A stretch of DNA of 64,000 nt, taken from positions 1 through 64,000 of the forward strand of contig CAVOQQ010000008.1 of assembly GCA_963698395.1 (NCBI GenBank), in the 5' to 3' direction. Within the stretch, counting starts at the first letter, position 1; the number at the start of each line of letters is the position of its first letter. The notes under the pieces were generated by a model. It was given only the letters and a program-made list of their open reading frames with translations, was not told where the DNA came from and did no database searches. The position numbers and the translations under genes are program-made. Below are positions 1 through 8,693 of this stretch, one piece after another. This DNA comes from JBBQUN01 sp963698395 (GTDB lineage Bacteria > Actinomycetota > Acidimicrobiia > Acidimicrobiales > SZUA-35).

Positions 1-69
1 CCCCCCGGGACTTGAACCCGGAACCTGCGGATTAAGAGTCCGTTGCTCTGCCAATTGAGCTAGAGGCGC
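1..69 (-). tRNA. tRNA-Lys (CUU anticodon), 3' end cut by window edge
   Basis: Read on the minus strand, a 7-base acceptor arm is followed by a D arm with GCTC/GAGC pairing. The anticodon loop CTCTTAA gives anticodon CTT. The T arm is GC-rich with loop TTCAAGT. The sequence runs off the left edge after four bases of the 3' acceptor strand, so the discriminator base and any CCA lie outside the window. It decodes AAG. Confidence 0.93.
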
Positions 70-145
70 TTGTGTGGCCGCCGAAGCATAGCGTTCAGCC
101 AGCATCAAGCCGACGCAGGCACGCACTTTCACTTTGGCAGATACT

Positions 146-223
146 TGGGGTGATCGAGGGGAATCGAACCCCCGGCCTTCAGTGCCACAAACTGACGCTC
201 TAACCGACTGAGCTACGACCACC
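146..223 (-). tRNA. tRNA-His (GUG anticodon)
   Basis: On the minus strand a full cloverleaf is visible. The anticodon loop TTGTGGC gives anticodon GTG. The extra G at position -1, typical of tRNA-His, is present and faces C73. CCA is encoded at the 3' end. The acceptor stem pairs throughout with one G-U. It lies 77 bases upstream of tRNA-Lys on the same strand, so the two are probably co-transcribed. Confidence 0.95.
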
Positions 224-369
224 AGGAATCGACAAGCTTAGCGTGCAGTCGAGCGAACAACGAACACCTTTCCTGGTCGGGTCGAACGAAGCGGGTTCGT
301 CCTGTTCGCCAAACGATCGCACTAGGCTCGTCGGGCTGTCGCTCGGGCCCTTGCCTGCGCCTCGCACAA

Positions 370-443
370 GCCTCCGTAGCTCAACCGGATAGAGCACCAG
401 ACTTCTAATCTGACGGTTGCAGGTTCGAGTCCTGCCGGGGGCG
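370..443 (+). tRNA. tRNA-Arg (UCU anticodon)
   Basis: On the plus strand the acceptor GCCTCCG pairs with CGGGGGC through one T-G wobble. The anticodon loop CTTCTAA gives TCT, which decodes the rare AGA codon. The T loop is TTCGAGT. CCA is not encoded. It is divergent from the Lys/His pair. Confidence 0.95.
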
Positions 444-470
444 CAAGGTTCACCAGTTCAGCGACTCCGG

Positions 471-1541
471 TCAGTTCTCGACCGTGGTGCCGTCCGACCG
501 TTGGTAGGCAGGCCGGAAGTCCTCGGTCGTGAGCTGGCGGGATCCGACCGTGACGTGAAACTCCATGCCCTCGAACTCGGGAGCGAAACACACGAACCCG
601 CCATAGATCGGTCCCGGGGCAATCTCCTCCTTGAAGCTCCGAAGTCCCTCGGGGCATCGCACGTTCTCGGCCACGTTGCCAGGATTGCCGGCAAGGAAGG
701 TCACGATGTTGAATGGACCGCTCACGTTTCCTTCCTGGAGGAGCGGCACGGCAAAGACATCGGCCGATTGCCATGCAGCGATCTCGGCGGCGTTGAGGTG
801 CTCGAGTCCAACGGTCGACATCGACGCTCCAGGACTGAGCCGGAAGGTTTCGTTCACGGCGATTCCCGGCCCCTCACCGGCCTCTGCTTGTACGAGCGCA
901 TAGTTGAACGAGTTCTCGAGGAAGACCGCCGGCGTGGATCCAGCCCTCTCGGAGCCCTCGCTGCTCTGGGATGAACCGGCCGAAGGCGACAAGCGAAGCC
1001 CGAGCATCGTCAGCGGCACCAGGCCGAGGACCATGCCGGGGACAATGGCCAGCCACTCAGGTCGACGGAACGAGCCGATGTCTGTCTCGCCACGTCGACG
1101 CTTCGTTTCGAACGCCACGATCAGTGCCACCCAAAGGGCGGTGAAGAGGCTGCCGACGAACAGGTACATGCCAGGCCGTTCTTGCCAAGAGCCACTGCTG
1201 CTGTCGAGCGACACGATTCGTCCGGTCAGGTCGGACGTTTCGATGGCGATGGCCCCGGTTTCGCCCCGCACCGCGCGGTAGGGGTCCTCACCCTTCTTGG
1301 TGAACGTGGTGCCGTTCTCGTACTCGCCGACGACTTCGAAGGTGTCCACCATCCTGCACCTTCGGGTGGTGCCGGTCCCCGTGCACACTTCACGCTCGCC
1401 CACCTCGGTGTCGAGGAGACGCCCGGTTCGTTCCGACGTCGGGCCCCACGCCTCGGCCGCGCCGATACCAATCGTCCCCACCACCACCGTGCCAACTGCA
1501 GCAGCCGCGACGAGATACACCATTCGCCAGATCCTCGACAT
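471..1541 (-). CDS. Two-helix membrane protein of unknown function (DUF3592-like N-terminal layout)
   Basis: This is a 356-residue protein. The start was chosen because GGGAGGGACC sits just before ATG 1541; the longer open frame upstream is antisense to the P450 gene. There is an N-terminal hydrophobic helix at about residues 7-30, then an extracytoplasmic stretch with a Cys pair (CTGTGTTRRC), a second helix near 135-155, a third near 170-190, and a long C-terminal domain of about 155 residues. The small loop domain between two helices resembles DUF3592 proteins, but I cannot confirm membership. It is divergent from the P450, with about 115 bases between the start codons. No function can be assigned. 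Confidence 0.72.
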   Translation of the reverse strand: MSRIWRMVYLVAAAAVGTVVVGTIGIGAAEAWGPTSERTGRLLDTEVGEREVCTGTGTTRRCRMVDTFEVVGEYENGTTFTKKGEDPYRAVRGETGAIAIETSDLTGRIVSLDSSSGSWQERPGMYLFVGSLFTALWVALIVAFETKRRRGETDIGSFRRPEWLAIVPGMVLGLVPLTMLGLRLSPSAGSSQSSEGSERAGSTPAVFLENSFNYALVQAEAGEGPGIAVNETFRLSPGASMSTVGLEHLNAAEIAAWQSADVFAVPLLQEGNVSGPFNIVTFLAGNPGNVAENVRCPEGLRSFKEEIAPGPIYGGFVCFAPEFEGMEFHVTVGSRQLTTEDFRPAYQRSDGTTVEN

Positions 1542-1655
1542 TGGTCCCTCCCCAGTTGTCGATACCCCGACCTTCCCACCCGGAGCGACGAGGGGCAACT
1601 GCCATCCGGCCCCGTCCCCAAGGACAAGCGATGTCCGTGGTGCCAGACTGCGTCC

Positions 1656-2876
1656 ATGACCATGCTCCGCCAATCGACCACCGACATCGATGTGTTCTCC
1701 AGCGAGGTCTACGTCGACGGAATACCCCACGAACAGCTCGCTTGGTGCCGAGAGCAGCCGGGAATGGTGCTCCAGGCGATCCCCGATCCTGATCTCGAAG
1801 ACGAGGCCTTCATCGCCGCCCGACATGCCGACGTGATCGCCGTCGCCAAAGACTCGACGCATTTCACGATCACGGATGGACACAACGTTCGCCGGGTTCG
1901 CGGCAAGAGCGACGGCCGTAACCTTCTCGTGCTCGACGATCCAGACCATCTCCAACTCCGCAGCCGCGCCAACAAGGGCTTCACTCCCCGAATGATTCGG
2001 CGCTATGTCACGCACTACCGCGCCCTTGCCGACCGGATTCTCGATGAGGCGCTCGTGAGCGATCGGTTCGACTTCGTCACCTCGGTGTCGGCCAAGCTCC
2101 CGTTGGCTGCCATCTGTGAACTGCTGGGCACGCCGGCGGAAGACCACGACAAGATCTTCGAGTGGTCGAATGCCATCATCGGCACCGAAGACGCCGAGTA
2201 CTCGAGCGGGCTCGAAGGTCGTCTCGAGGCTGCGGCTGCGATGGCGGCGTACGTCGAGGGTCTCTCGGCCGAGCGCCTCGACGACCCGCGCGATGATCTC
2301 CTGACGCTGCTGGTGCAGGAGACCGCAGCGGGCGGCATGACGCAGGACGAGTTCTTCTCCTACATTCTGCTGCTCTTCGTTGCCGGCAACGAGACCACAC
2401 GCAACAACATCTCCCACGGTGTCATCGCGCTTGCAGAGCGACCCGAAATCTGGCGGCGGCTCGCCGCAACCGCGCTCGATGACCCACTCTGGGACACGGC
2501 GGTCGAGGAGATCACTCGCTGGGCGACACCGGTGGTCTACATGAGCCGGACCTGCACGGCACCGGTCGAGGTCGGCGAACAGCGAGTAGAGCCGGGCCAG
2601 GTGGTCGCCATGTTCTACCCCTCGGCCAATCGAGACGAGTCCGTCTTCGGGCAAACAGCAGACGAGTTCGTGATCGACCGCTCTCCGAACCCGCACCTGA
2701 GCTTCGGGTTCTCGACCCATTTCTGCATGGGAGCGCACCTTGCCCGCCTCGAAACGAAGATGATGCTCCAACAGCTCATCACCAGAGTCGACGGACTCAC
2801 GCTCGCCGCGCCCCCATCACACCTTCGTTCGAGCTTCATCCATGGTGTCAAGCATCTCGAGGTCGAGGTTCACTGA
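1656..2876 (+). CDS. Cytochrome P450
   Basis: This 406-residue haem-thiolate monooxygenase has the usual length of soluble bacterial P450s. The I-helix oxygen-activation motif AGNETTR is at residues 243-249. The K-helix ExxR is at 285-288 (EITR). The haem-binding loop FGFSTHFCMG is at 350-359, with Cys357 as axial ligand. The general look (THFCMGAHLAR, and N rather than D in the I helix) resembles actinobacterial CYP families acting on steroids, terpenes or fatty acids, but the substrate is not readable. No ferredoxin or reductase gene is adjacent, so electrons must come from elsewhere. The start could also be ATG 1662. Confidence 0.93.
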   Translation: MTMLRQSTTDIDVFSSEVYVDGIPHEQLAWCREQPGMVLQAIPDPDLEDEAFIAARHADVIAVAKDSTHFTITDGHNVRRVRGKSDGRNLLVLDDPDHLQLRSRANKGFTPRMIRRYVTHYRALADRILDEALVSDRFDFVTSVSAKLPLAAICELLGTPAEDHDKIFEWSNAIIGTEDAEYSSGLEGRLEAAAAMAAYVEGLSAERLDDPRDDLLTLLVQETAAGGMTQDEFFSYILLLFVAGNETTRNNISHGVIALAERPEIWRRLAATALDDPLWDTAVEEITRWATPVVYMSRTCTAPVEVGEQRVEPGQVVAMFYPSANRDESVFGQTADEFVIDRSPNPHLSFGFSTHFCMGAHLARLETKMMLQQLITRVDGLTLAAPPSHLRSSFIHGVKHLEVEVH

Positions 2877-2923
2877 TCGCGATCGCCCACGACGTCGGCA
2901 TGGCCCGACGAGTGGTGATGCGC

Positions 2924-4135
2924 TCAGGCGCCCTTGTAGTTCAGCACCGTCTCGAGGCGGGCCACCGGCTTCACCAGGTCGGCCTGGGCGTCCATCACGT
3001 CCTCGATGCGCTTGTAGGCGTCGGGATGCTCGTCGAGCAGGGCCCGAGCATCGTGGTTCCACGAGATGGTGCTCATGCGGGTATCGAGGGACTCGGTCGA
3101 CAGCGTCTTGCGGGCTGCGGTGCGAGACATCGTGCGACCGGCGCCGTGCGATGCCGAACCGTATGACGCCGGGGACCCGAGTCCCTCGACGATGTAGGAA
3201 CCGGTCGCCATCGAGCCGGGGATGATCCCGAGCGTGCCCTCGCTCGCGTTGATCGCACCCTTGCGGGTGATCCACAGGTTCTTGCCGTGGTGATGCTCAC
3301 GAGTCGTGTAGTTGTGGTGGCAGTTGATCTCGGGACCGTCGAGCACGCCACGACCCACCTGATCCGCCACGACGCGGATGATCGAGCGCATCATCATCGA
3401 CCGTGACCGGGCGGCGTAGTCCTGGGCCCAGTGCATGGCCGCGATGTAGCGATCGAATGGCTCGGTGCCTTCCACGAGGTAGGCCAGATCGGGATCGGCG
3501 AGCTCGATGAAATACGACTTCATGAGGCCCTTGGCCTCGGCGATGTGGGTCTTTGCGATGGCGTTGCCGACCCCACGCGAGCCCGAGTGGAGCACCACCC
3601 AGGCGGTACCGGTGTCGTCCTGGCACACCTCCACGAAGTGGTTGCCGCCCCCGAGGGTGCCGAACTGGTCGTGCACCTTGGCAACGGAGTACTTCTCGAT
3701 GTGATCCGGGGCGCGGTCGAGCAGCGCCACCGACGAGTCGTCGAGATCGACGATCCGCTCGGTGTCGCAGAACGAGCCCGAGCCCGGTCGACCCCGAGTG
3801 GGCTGTCCGGCCGGCACGACCTCGGCGATCCGGTCATGGAGTCGATCGAGGTCGAGTTCGTCGACACCGAGCGACAACTGCTGTGCCGCCATGCCACAAC
3901 CGATATCGACCCCGACCGCCGAAGGAATGATGGCGCCATTGGTGGCGAGCACGGTGCCGATCGGCACCCCGTAGCCGAGGTGAGCATCGGCCATGAGCGC
4001 GACGGGTTGGTTCACGAACGGCAGCGTGGCGGCGTTCGTGACCTGTTCGATCGTGTTCGGCTCGAGATCCTGTGCCCAGGACAGGACGCCGGCGGTTGGC
4101 CGGTGCGGAGAGAGTGGTTCCGGTGCGGTCGTCAT
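2924..4135 (-). CDS. rtcB: RtcB-family RNA ligase (3'-phosphate/5'-hydroxyl)
   Basis: At 403 residues it matches bacterial RtcB (about 400). RtcB uses GTP and Mn2+ to join RNA 2',3'-cyclic phosphate or 3'-phosphate ends to 5'-OH ends through a covalent His-GMP. Family motifs are visible: MADAHLGYG near 48-56, VGVDIGCGM near 74-82 with the metal-binding Asp and Cys, GTLGGGNHFVEV, HSGSRGVG, and the C-terminal stretch GSASHGAGRTMSR that carries the guanylated His. No archease or RtcA gene is adjacent. The start is uncertain: an in-frame ATG lies further upstream, and the ribosome binding site before ATG 4135 (GCAGG) is weak. Confidence 0.94.
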   Translation of the reverse strand: MTTAPEPLSPHRPTAGVLSWAQDLEPNTIEQVTNAATLPFVNQPVALMADAHLGYGVPIGTVLATNGAIIPSAVGVDIGCGMAAQQLSLGVDELDLDRLHDRIAEVVPAGQPTRGRPGSGSFCDTERIVDLDDSSVALLDRAPDHIEKYSVAKVHDQFGTLGGGNHFVEVCQDDTGTAWVVLHSGSRGVGNAIAKTHIAEAKGLMKSYFIELADPDLAYLVEGTEPFDRYIAAMHWAQDYAARSRSMMMRSIIRVVADQVGRGVLDGPEINCHHNYTTREHHHGKNLWITRKGAINASEGTLGIIPGSMATGSYIVEGLGSPASYGSASHGAGRTMSRTAARKTLSTESLDTRMSTISWNHDARALLDEHPDAYKRIEDVMDAQADLVKPVARLETVLNYKGA

Positions 4136-4256
4136 GGCCTGCCATTGTGATCGGGTCGGCGAGGCCATGTCGTGGGATTTCCGGGCCGTGGAATCTCCGG
4201 GGTCCTGGATTCGGGGCTTCGGGACTGCCGCTGCCATGCACTCGACGAGCGACGGC

Positions 4257-5000
4257 TCAGTCAGCGATACGGATCGAGTCGCTGCTTCGCTCGCACTGGA
4301 TCGCCCCTTCGATCCCGCTCACCGGCGCCCGGAGTTCCCAGGGCTCGCTGTCGCCAGGACCGATGTCGAAGATCGAGGTGTCGGCCGAACCGAGCAGCGC
4401 CCCGGTGCCGGTTTCGATGAAGTCGATGCTGATGAAGTAGCTCGAATCATCCGACCGCGGATTGGTGACCGTGCCCGAGGCCGTCGGAACGCCACCCTCG
4501 ACGCTGCACGACGAGACGCTGATGGCCTGGGTTGCTTCGTTGCGCCGGGTGAAGTCGTCTTCGAAGTCCTCGAGCGACTCGCCGAGTTCGGTCGCACCCC
4601 GGCTGATCACGCCGGCGATGAGCAGGCACCCACCGAGACCGAACGCCATGATGACCAGGATGATCCCGAGGATCCACCAACCGGCCTTGCTCGACTTCGC
4701 CGGGGGCGCGCCATACGTGTAGGTCCCGGGTACCTGCTGGCCGGGGGGCGGAACCGATCCGTACCCGGCGCCCGGAGCCATCCCGCCCGGCACCATCCCA
4801 CCTGGCGGTGGCATGCCTCCAGGGGGCGGCATCGCTCCCGGTGGAGGAGCAGGAAACGGGGGCGGCTCGGCGCCGGTTGGGGCCGATCCGGCCGGCTGCT
4901 GGCCCTCGGGCCAATACCGGCCGTCATTGCCCAGGACCCAGCCCTCGGGTGGTGGCCAGGGGTAATCGTTGCCATCCCAGGCTGTGTAAAGCTCGCTCAT
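4257..5000 (-). CDS. Proline/glycine-rich single-pass membrane protein with C-terminal extracellular domain
   Basis: This 247-residue protein starts at ATG 5000, directly preceded by GGAGGGACG. The N-terminus holds a short aromatic motif (PPPEGWVLGNDGRYWPEG) like the W/Y-rich modules of DUF2510-type actinobacterial proteins. Next comes a proline/glycine/methionine-rich repeat (PPPGGM units, about residues 50-100), one transmembrane helix near 113-135, and an extracytoplasmic domain of about 90 residues containing CSVEGGVPTASGTVTNP. That domain resembles FxLYD/Ig-like folds. The role is unknown; the layout is common in actinobacterial envelope proteins. It is divergent from the Rpf-like gene. 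Confidence 0.8.
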   Translation of the reverse strand: MSELYTAWDGNDYPWPPPEGWVLGNDGRYWPEGQQPAGSAPTGAEPPPFPAPPPGAMPPPGGMPPPGGMVPGGMAPGAGYGSVPPPGQQVPGTYTYGAPPAKSSKAGWWILGIILVIMAFGLGGCLLIAGVISRGATELGESLEDFEDDFTRRNEATQAISVSSCSVEGGVPTASGTVTNPRSDDSSYFISIDFIETGTGALLGSADTSIFDIGPGDSEPWELRAPVSGIEGAIQCERSSDSIRIAD

Positions 5001-5349
5001 CGTCCCTCCACTGTGACCACGGCAGCGTAGATGATCTGCACGAGCGGGTCCGGTCCGCTCGAACACCGCCTCCCCGGGGAAGGTGGCATGGAACACAGCA
5101 AGTTTGCATTTGTCGGCCGTTCCCGTAACGTAACCGACACTTACCGGCTTACTCGGGGGCCGACAACCCGAGCGCACATGCCTCTAACCAAGGCGGGATC
5201 CTTTCAGAGGGGCATGGGATGACGCAGACATGCGTACGTGATCGTCGGTTTTGGAATCCCTCGTCTACGTCGTGATGCACGGGCGAGCGTCATCTCTGGC
5301 CTTCCACTCAGCAGCGCCCTCGCTGCTGAGCGAGCGATGAGGTGGTTAC
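5001..5349 (+). promoter_or_regulatory. Structured 5' leader and divergent promoter region before the Rpf-like gene
   Basis: This 349-base gap has no credible ORF. It shows successive inverted repeats on the plus strand: CTCGGG/CCCGAG near 5154-5178, ATGCCTCT pairing with AGAGGGGCAT near 5178-5217, ACGCA/TGCGT near 5222-5235, and a perfect 10-bp stem CTCAGCAGCG-CCCT-CGCTGCTGAG at 5307-5330. The last lies just before GAGGTGG and the start codon. This series of stems fits a regulatory RNA leader. Rpf-type genes in actinobacteria often carry a c-di-AMP (ydaO) riboswitch, but I could not match that consensus here, so the class is left open. Confidence 0.45.
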
Positions 5350-6147
5350 ATGCTGAAGAAAATGAAAATGGTGTTTGCCGTGCTCCTGGCCTTCGGGACG
5401 CTGCTGGTTGCAGTGCCCGCGTCGGCCCAGAGCCCGTCGGCAGCCCTCGATGAACCGGCGATCAACGAAGCGGGCGGCGAGACGAATCCGGTGGGTCTTG
5501 CCTCGTTGGCTCCCAACGATCGCATCACTCGGCTCTATCGAGCGGCTCTCGGTCGCGAACCCGATGCCGATGGCCACGCCTACTGGGTGAGCCAGATCGA
5601 GAGCGGTGCGTCGCTGCTGGCGCTCACCCGCTCGCTGATCGAATCCGAAGAGGCGCAGAGCCGCTCCACCGGTGATCCGCTGCGCGACGCCTACAACTGG
5701 GCACTGGGCCGCGAACCCGACACCAGCGGGTATGCGTACTGGTCACAGTACGACGCCGCCCGAGCCGTGCTCTACATCTCGGATTCGGCCGAGCACAAGG
5801 TGGTCACCGGCTTCGAGGTGCTCGAGGTGCCCATCGCTCCGCTCGAGTCACCTTCTGGCCCTGCTGGTTGGGTCGATGCCGGACACGGTGTCTACGTGCC
5901 GCCGATCCTGCTCGAGGTCCGTCGTTGTGAGTCGGGTGGCAACTATCAGGCGGCCAACCGTCGCTCCAGTGCCCGCGGCGCCTATCAGTTCCTCGCCTCG
6001 AGCTGGGCCGCCTATGGCCACGCCGCTCGATACGGCGTGTTCGAGGCCCATCGAGCCACCAACGCCCAGCAAGACGAAGCCGCCGTCATCACCTGGAAGC
6101 GCGACGGTGTTCGGCCCTGGTACGCCAGCCGGAGCTGCTGGGGCTGA
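5350..6147 (+). CDS. Secreted DUF4214 / resuscitation-promoting-factor-like muralytic protein
   Basis: This 265-residue protein has a Sec signal peptide: KKMK, a hydrophobic core, and likely cleavage after AVPASA near residue 26. Two DUF4214-like repeats follow, with the pattern YxxALGREPDxxGxAYW at about 60-79 and 112-131. The C-terminal domain, about 186-263, carries CESGGNYQ, a YQF motif, and closing W and C residues as in Rpf/transglycosylase-like domains, with Glu194 in the catalytic position. It probably cleaves peptidoglycan outside the cell. A long structured leader precedes it. The last 300 bases overlap, antisense, the C-terminal extension of the phosphonate permease. Confidence 0.88.
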   Translation: MLKKMKMVFAVLLAFGTLLVAVPASAQSPSAALDEPAINEAGGETNPVGLASLAPNDRITRLYRAALGREPDADGHAYWVSQIESGASLLALTRSLIESEEAQSRSTGDPLRDAYNWALGREPDTSGYAYWSQYDAARAVLYISDSAEHKVVTGFEVLEVPIAPLESPSGPAGWVDAGHGVYVPPILLEVRRCESGGNYQAANRRSSARGAYQFLASSWAAYGHAARYGVFEAHRATNAQQDEAAVITWKRDGVRPWYASRSCWG

Positions 6148-7824
6148 TCGCTCGGCGAGCCAGCTCGTCGTCACGAGAACACCAACCCTCGCGGGCGGCT
6201 CATCGACCACGAACGTGACGATCAGCAGCGCCAGCAACGCAGCGAACGCTCGATCGAAGGCCCGGCCGGCAAGATCGAGGACGATCGTCCGGCCCAACCC
6301 GGTGGCGCCCGCTGCTCCGATCATGACCGTGTCGCGGATGGTGACCTCCCACCGATAGAACACCAAACCTTGCCAACGCGGCCAGACGGCGGGTAGCGCA
6401 CCGGTGAGGAACGCGACACCAGACGGCGACCCCGCCGCCCGCAGGGCAGGTGAGGCGCCGTCGCTGTCGTTTTCGAGCACCTCGGCCATCAGGCGCCCGA
6501 GTACGCCGAGGTTGTAGAGACCCAAGGCGACGGCGCCAGGAACGATCCCAGGCAAGAGGACGAGGACGACCACGAAGGCCCACACCGGCGGCGGCACGGC
6601 TCGCAGAACCAGCAGCAGCGATCGGGCAAAGAACTCGACCAGTCTCGTCGCCGGTGTCGGATGGCCGTCGACCGCTCGCAAGCCGCCGCCAGACGCAAAC
6701 GCCATCGCCGATGCGCCGGTCACCGCAAGCACCATGGCGAGCACCGAGATGATGAACGTGTCGACCGAGTCGAGCACCAATCCGCGTAACCCCAAGTCGC
6801 CGAAGGCCGGAGGCCAGGCCCGCTCGGCGAGGTCGGCGGCGAGGGAGCGGGTCTGACCGCTCCACAAGCGTTGTGGCTCCGGGTGAACCCACCACCAGGC
6901 GAGCGGCGAGAAGGCGAACAGCAGTAGCGCCGAGCGCACCGCCGGCGACCGTGGAATCACCGATGTGTGTCTCGGCTTTCGCTCCGACCGTCCTGCTGGG
7001 GAGGACCCACGTCGTTCGGCCTGGCGAACGAACGACGACCAGCGGTCAGCGATCCCGCTCAGCAAGACCAGCGCCCAGATGGCGGTCCACACCTCGTCAT
7101 AGCGAAGCGATTCGAAGCTCAACGCCAGTTCGTAACCCAAGCCGCCCGCGCCGATGATCCCGAGCACCGCCGCCGAGCGCATGGCACATTCGAATCGGTA
7201 GAAGGCGTAGGACAGCAGGTCTCGACTGGCCGTCGGTGCAGCAGCGGCAAGCACCGCGACCTGGCGTGGTGCGCCGGCAGCACGAAGGGCGTTGGTTGCC
7301 TCGGGTGCCGCACCGTCGAGCAGGTCGGCGAAGACCTTGGCCGTCACGGCGCCGAAGGGCACGCCGATCGACACGATCGCAACGATCGGATCCAGCCCGA
7401 GCACCTGGATCAGCACGAGCGCGAACACGAACTCGTGAATCGAACGAGGGAGCACCGCTGCTGCCCGCACGCTGCGAAGCAGTCCCCGTCCGACCGTTCG
7501 GTTCGGGCCGGCGGGAAGTCGATCGAGGTCCCATGACACGTGGGCGAGCACCGGTGCGAACATCAGCCCCAACACCAGCGCCAGCAAGGTGCCGAGCAGA
7601 GCGAACGAGGCCGTCGTTGCCGAGGCAGAAGCCATTCGACGCAAGAACGCCGGACTCGAGGCCGGGTCGAGGGCCGCCGACCAGAACGCTCCGAACGATC
7701 CGAAGCCGCTGGGGTTGGTGAGTGAACCGGAGCGCAGCAGAGCGACGGTGACGGCAACCGCCACCGTCATCGCCACGGTCGTCGAGACGGTGAACCTCGG
7801 GGTTCGTCGATGCTCGGCGATCAT
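5848..7824 (-). CDS. Phosphonate/phosphite-type ABC transporter permease, two PhnE domains fused
   Basis: This 658-residue protein holds two consecutive PhnE-like membrane domains: residues about 1-270, with FGAVTAKVFADLLDGAA and GAGGLGYEL, and about 290-540, with GLYNLGVLGRLMAEVLEN and GAAGATGLGR. Most systems use one such domain per chain. Its start overlaps the stop of the ATPase gene (TGATG), so the operon is translationally coupled. The family-like sequence ends near residue 540 in VTFVVDE. The remaining 100 or so residues have no family look and are antisense to the Rpf-like gene, so the original stop may have been lost. Confidence 0.85.
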   Translation of the reverse strand: MIAEHRRTPRFTVSTTVAMTVAVAVTVALLRSGSLTNPSGFGSFGAFWSAALDPASSPAFLRRMASASATTASFALLGTLLALVLGLMFAPVLAHVSWDLDRLPAGPNRTVGRGLLRSVRAAAVLPRSIHEFVFALVLIQVLGLDPIVAIVSIGVPFGAVTAKVFADLLDGAAPEATNALRAAGAPRQVAVLAAAAPTASRDLLSYAFYRFECAMRSAAVLGIIGAGGLGYELALSFESLRYDEVWTAIWALVLLSGIADRWSSFVRQAERRGSSPAGRSERKPRHTSVIPRSPAVRSALLLFAFSPLAWWWVHPEPQRLWSGQTRSLAADLAERAWPPAFGDLGLRGLVLDSVDTFIISVLAMVLAVTGASAMAFASGGGLRAVDGHPTPATRLVEFFARSLLLVLRAVPPPVWAFVVVLVLLPGIVPGAVALGLYNLGVLGRLMAEVLENDSDGASPALRAAGSPSGVAFLTGALPAVWPRWQGLVFYRWEVTIRDTVMIGAAGATGLGRTIVLDLAGRAFDRAFAALLALLIVTFVVDEPPARVGVLVTTSWLAERSAPAAPAGVPGPNTVALPGDDGGFVLLGVGGSMGLEHAVSSGVAIGGPARGEELIGAAGTGATVGRLIVATRLTTTDLEQDRRHVDTVSGIDPTSRARR

Positions 7825-8693
7825 CAGCGCCAGTCAGCCGAGGCGTTCACATGATCGGGATCGCGACCCTTCGGTGGCGCGGTGTACAACGAGTCGATCA
7901 ACTCGTCGGTGACCTCGGCAGTCGGTAGGTCGAACGAAACGACACCCCGGTCGAGGCCGATGATGCGATCACAATGACGGCGTGCGAGATCGGGATCGTG
8001 GAGGGCGACGACCAGTGATCGTTGGGGGCAGCCGATCACCAACCCTGTCAGCAACTCGAGCACGGCATTGCTCCGAACCGGATCGAGGTTCGACACGGGT
8101 TCGTCGGCCAAGACGAGATCGGGAGACTGGTAGTGCACCCGGGCGATGGATACCCGCTGCCGTTGTCCACCCGACAGCGAGGACGTGGTCCGATCGGCCA
8201 AATCGGCGATGCCCACCGACTCGAGGGATGCGCCGACGCCGCCGGCGTCGGCGTTGCGAAGGAGACGCCAGAGCGTCGTGGCAGAGCGTTGTCGTCCCGA
8301 CCGGCCGAGGAGCACGTTGCGATGGACTGAAAGCGACGGCACGAGCTCGCTTCGTTGGGCCACCATTCCGATGCGGGCGCGAGTGACGCGGGCGGTCCTG
8401 CCCGTCGTCTCGGCCAGGTCGATGCCGTCGATGTGTGCTCGACCCGACGACGGGCGCCGGCGCCCCCCCATCACGTCGATCACGGTCGACTTGCCGGCGC
8501 CGCTCGGGCCGAGCAGGGCGACCCGCTCGCCCCGTTCGATCACGATCGTTGCCTCCAGCAGCGCCTGTTCGGCCGGGGCGTCACCGTGGCGGACACTGAC
8601 ATCGTGCAGCGCGACGAGGGGCCCGGACCGTGTCGGCCCGAGCCCCGCCGGTGCAGAACGAGCCGACTCGGGCTCCTCTGCTTGCGCCGACAT
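7824..8693 (-). CDS. Phosphonate/phosphite ABC transporter ATP-binding protein (PhnC-like)
   Basis: This 289-residue ABC ATPase starts at ATG 8693, overlapping the stop of the binding-protein gene (TGATG). It has Walker A GPSGAGKST, signature LSGGQRQRVSIAR and Walker B LVLADEP, followed by SNLDP. It would power import through the fused permease downstream. Gene order binding protein, ATPase, permease matches phn/ptx/htx-type loci. No C-P lyase or phosphite dehydrogenase gene lies in the window, so the imported compound (phosphonate, phosphite or hypophosphite) is not determined. Confidence 0.93.
   Translation of the reverse strand: MSAQAEEPESARSAPAGLGPTRSGPLVALHDVSVRHGDAPAEQALLEATIVIERGERVALLGPSGAGKSTVIDVMGGRRRPSSGRAHIDGIDLAETTGRTARVTRARIGMVAQRSELVPSLSVHRNVLLGRSGRQRSATTLWRLLRNADAGGVGASLESVGIADLADRTTSSLSGGQRQRVSIARVHYQSPDLVLADEPVSNLDPVRSNAVLELLTGLVIGCPQRSLVVALHDPDLARRHCDRIIGLDRGVVSFDLPTAEVTDELIDSLYTAPPKGRDPDHVNASADWR

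Noticed and set aside
1542..2771. Upstream continuation of the reading frame of the 471-1541 membrane protein
   Set aside because: It is antisense to the P450 gene, has no family features, and a good ribosome binding site marks ATG 1541 as start.
5130..5240. c-di-AMP (ydaO) riboswitch before the Rpf-like gene
   Set aside because: The expected conserved cores could not be found by eye, so only an unclassified structured leader is reported.
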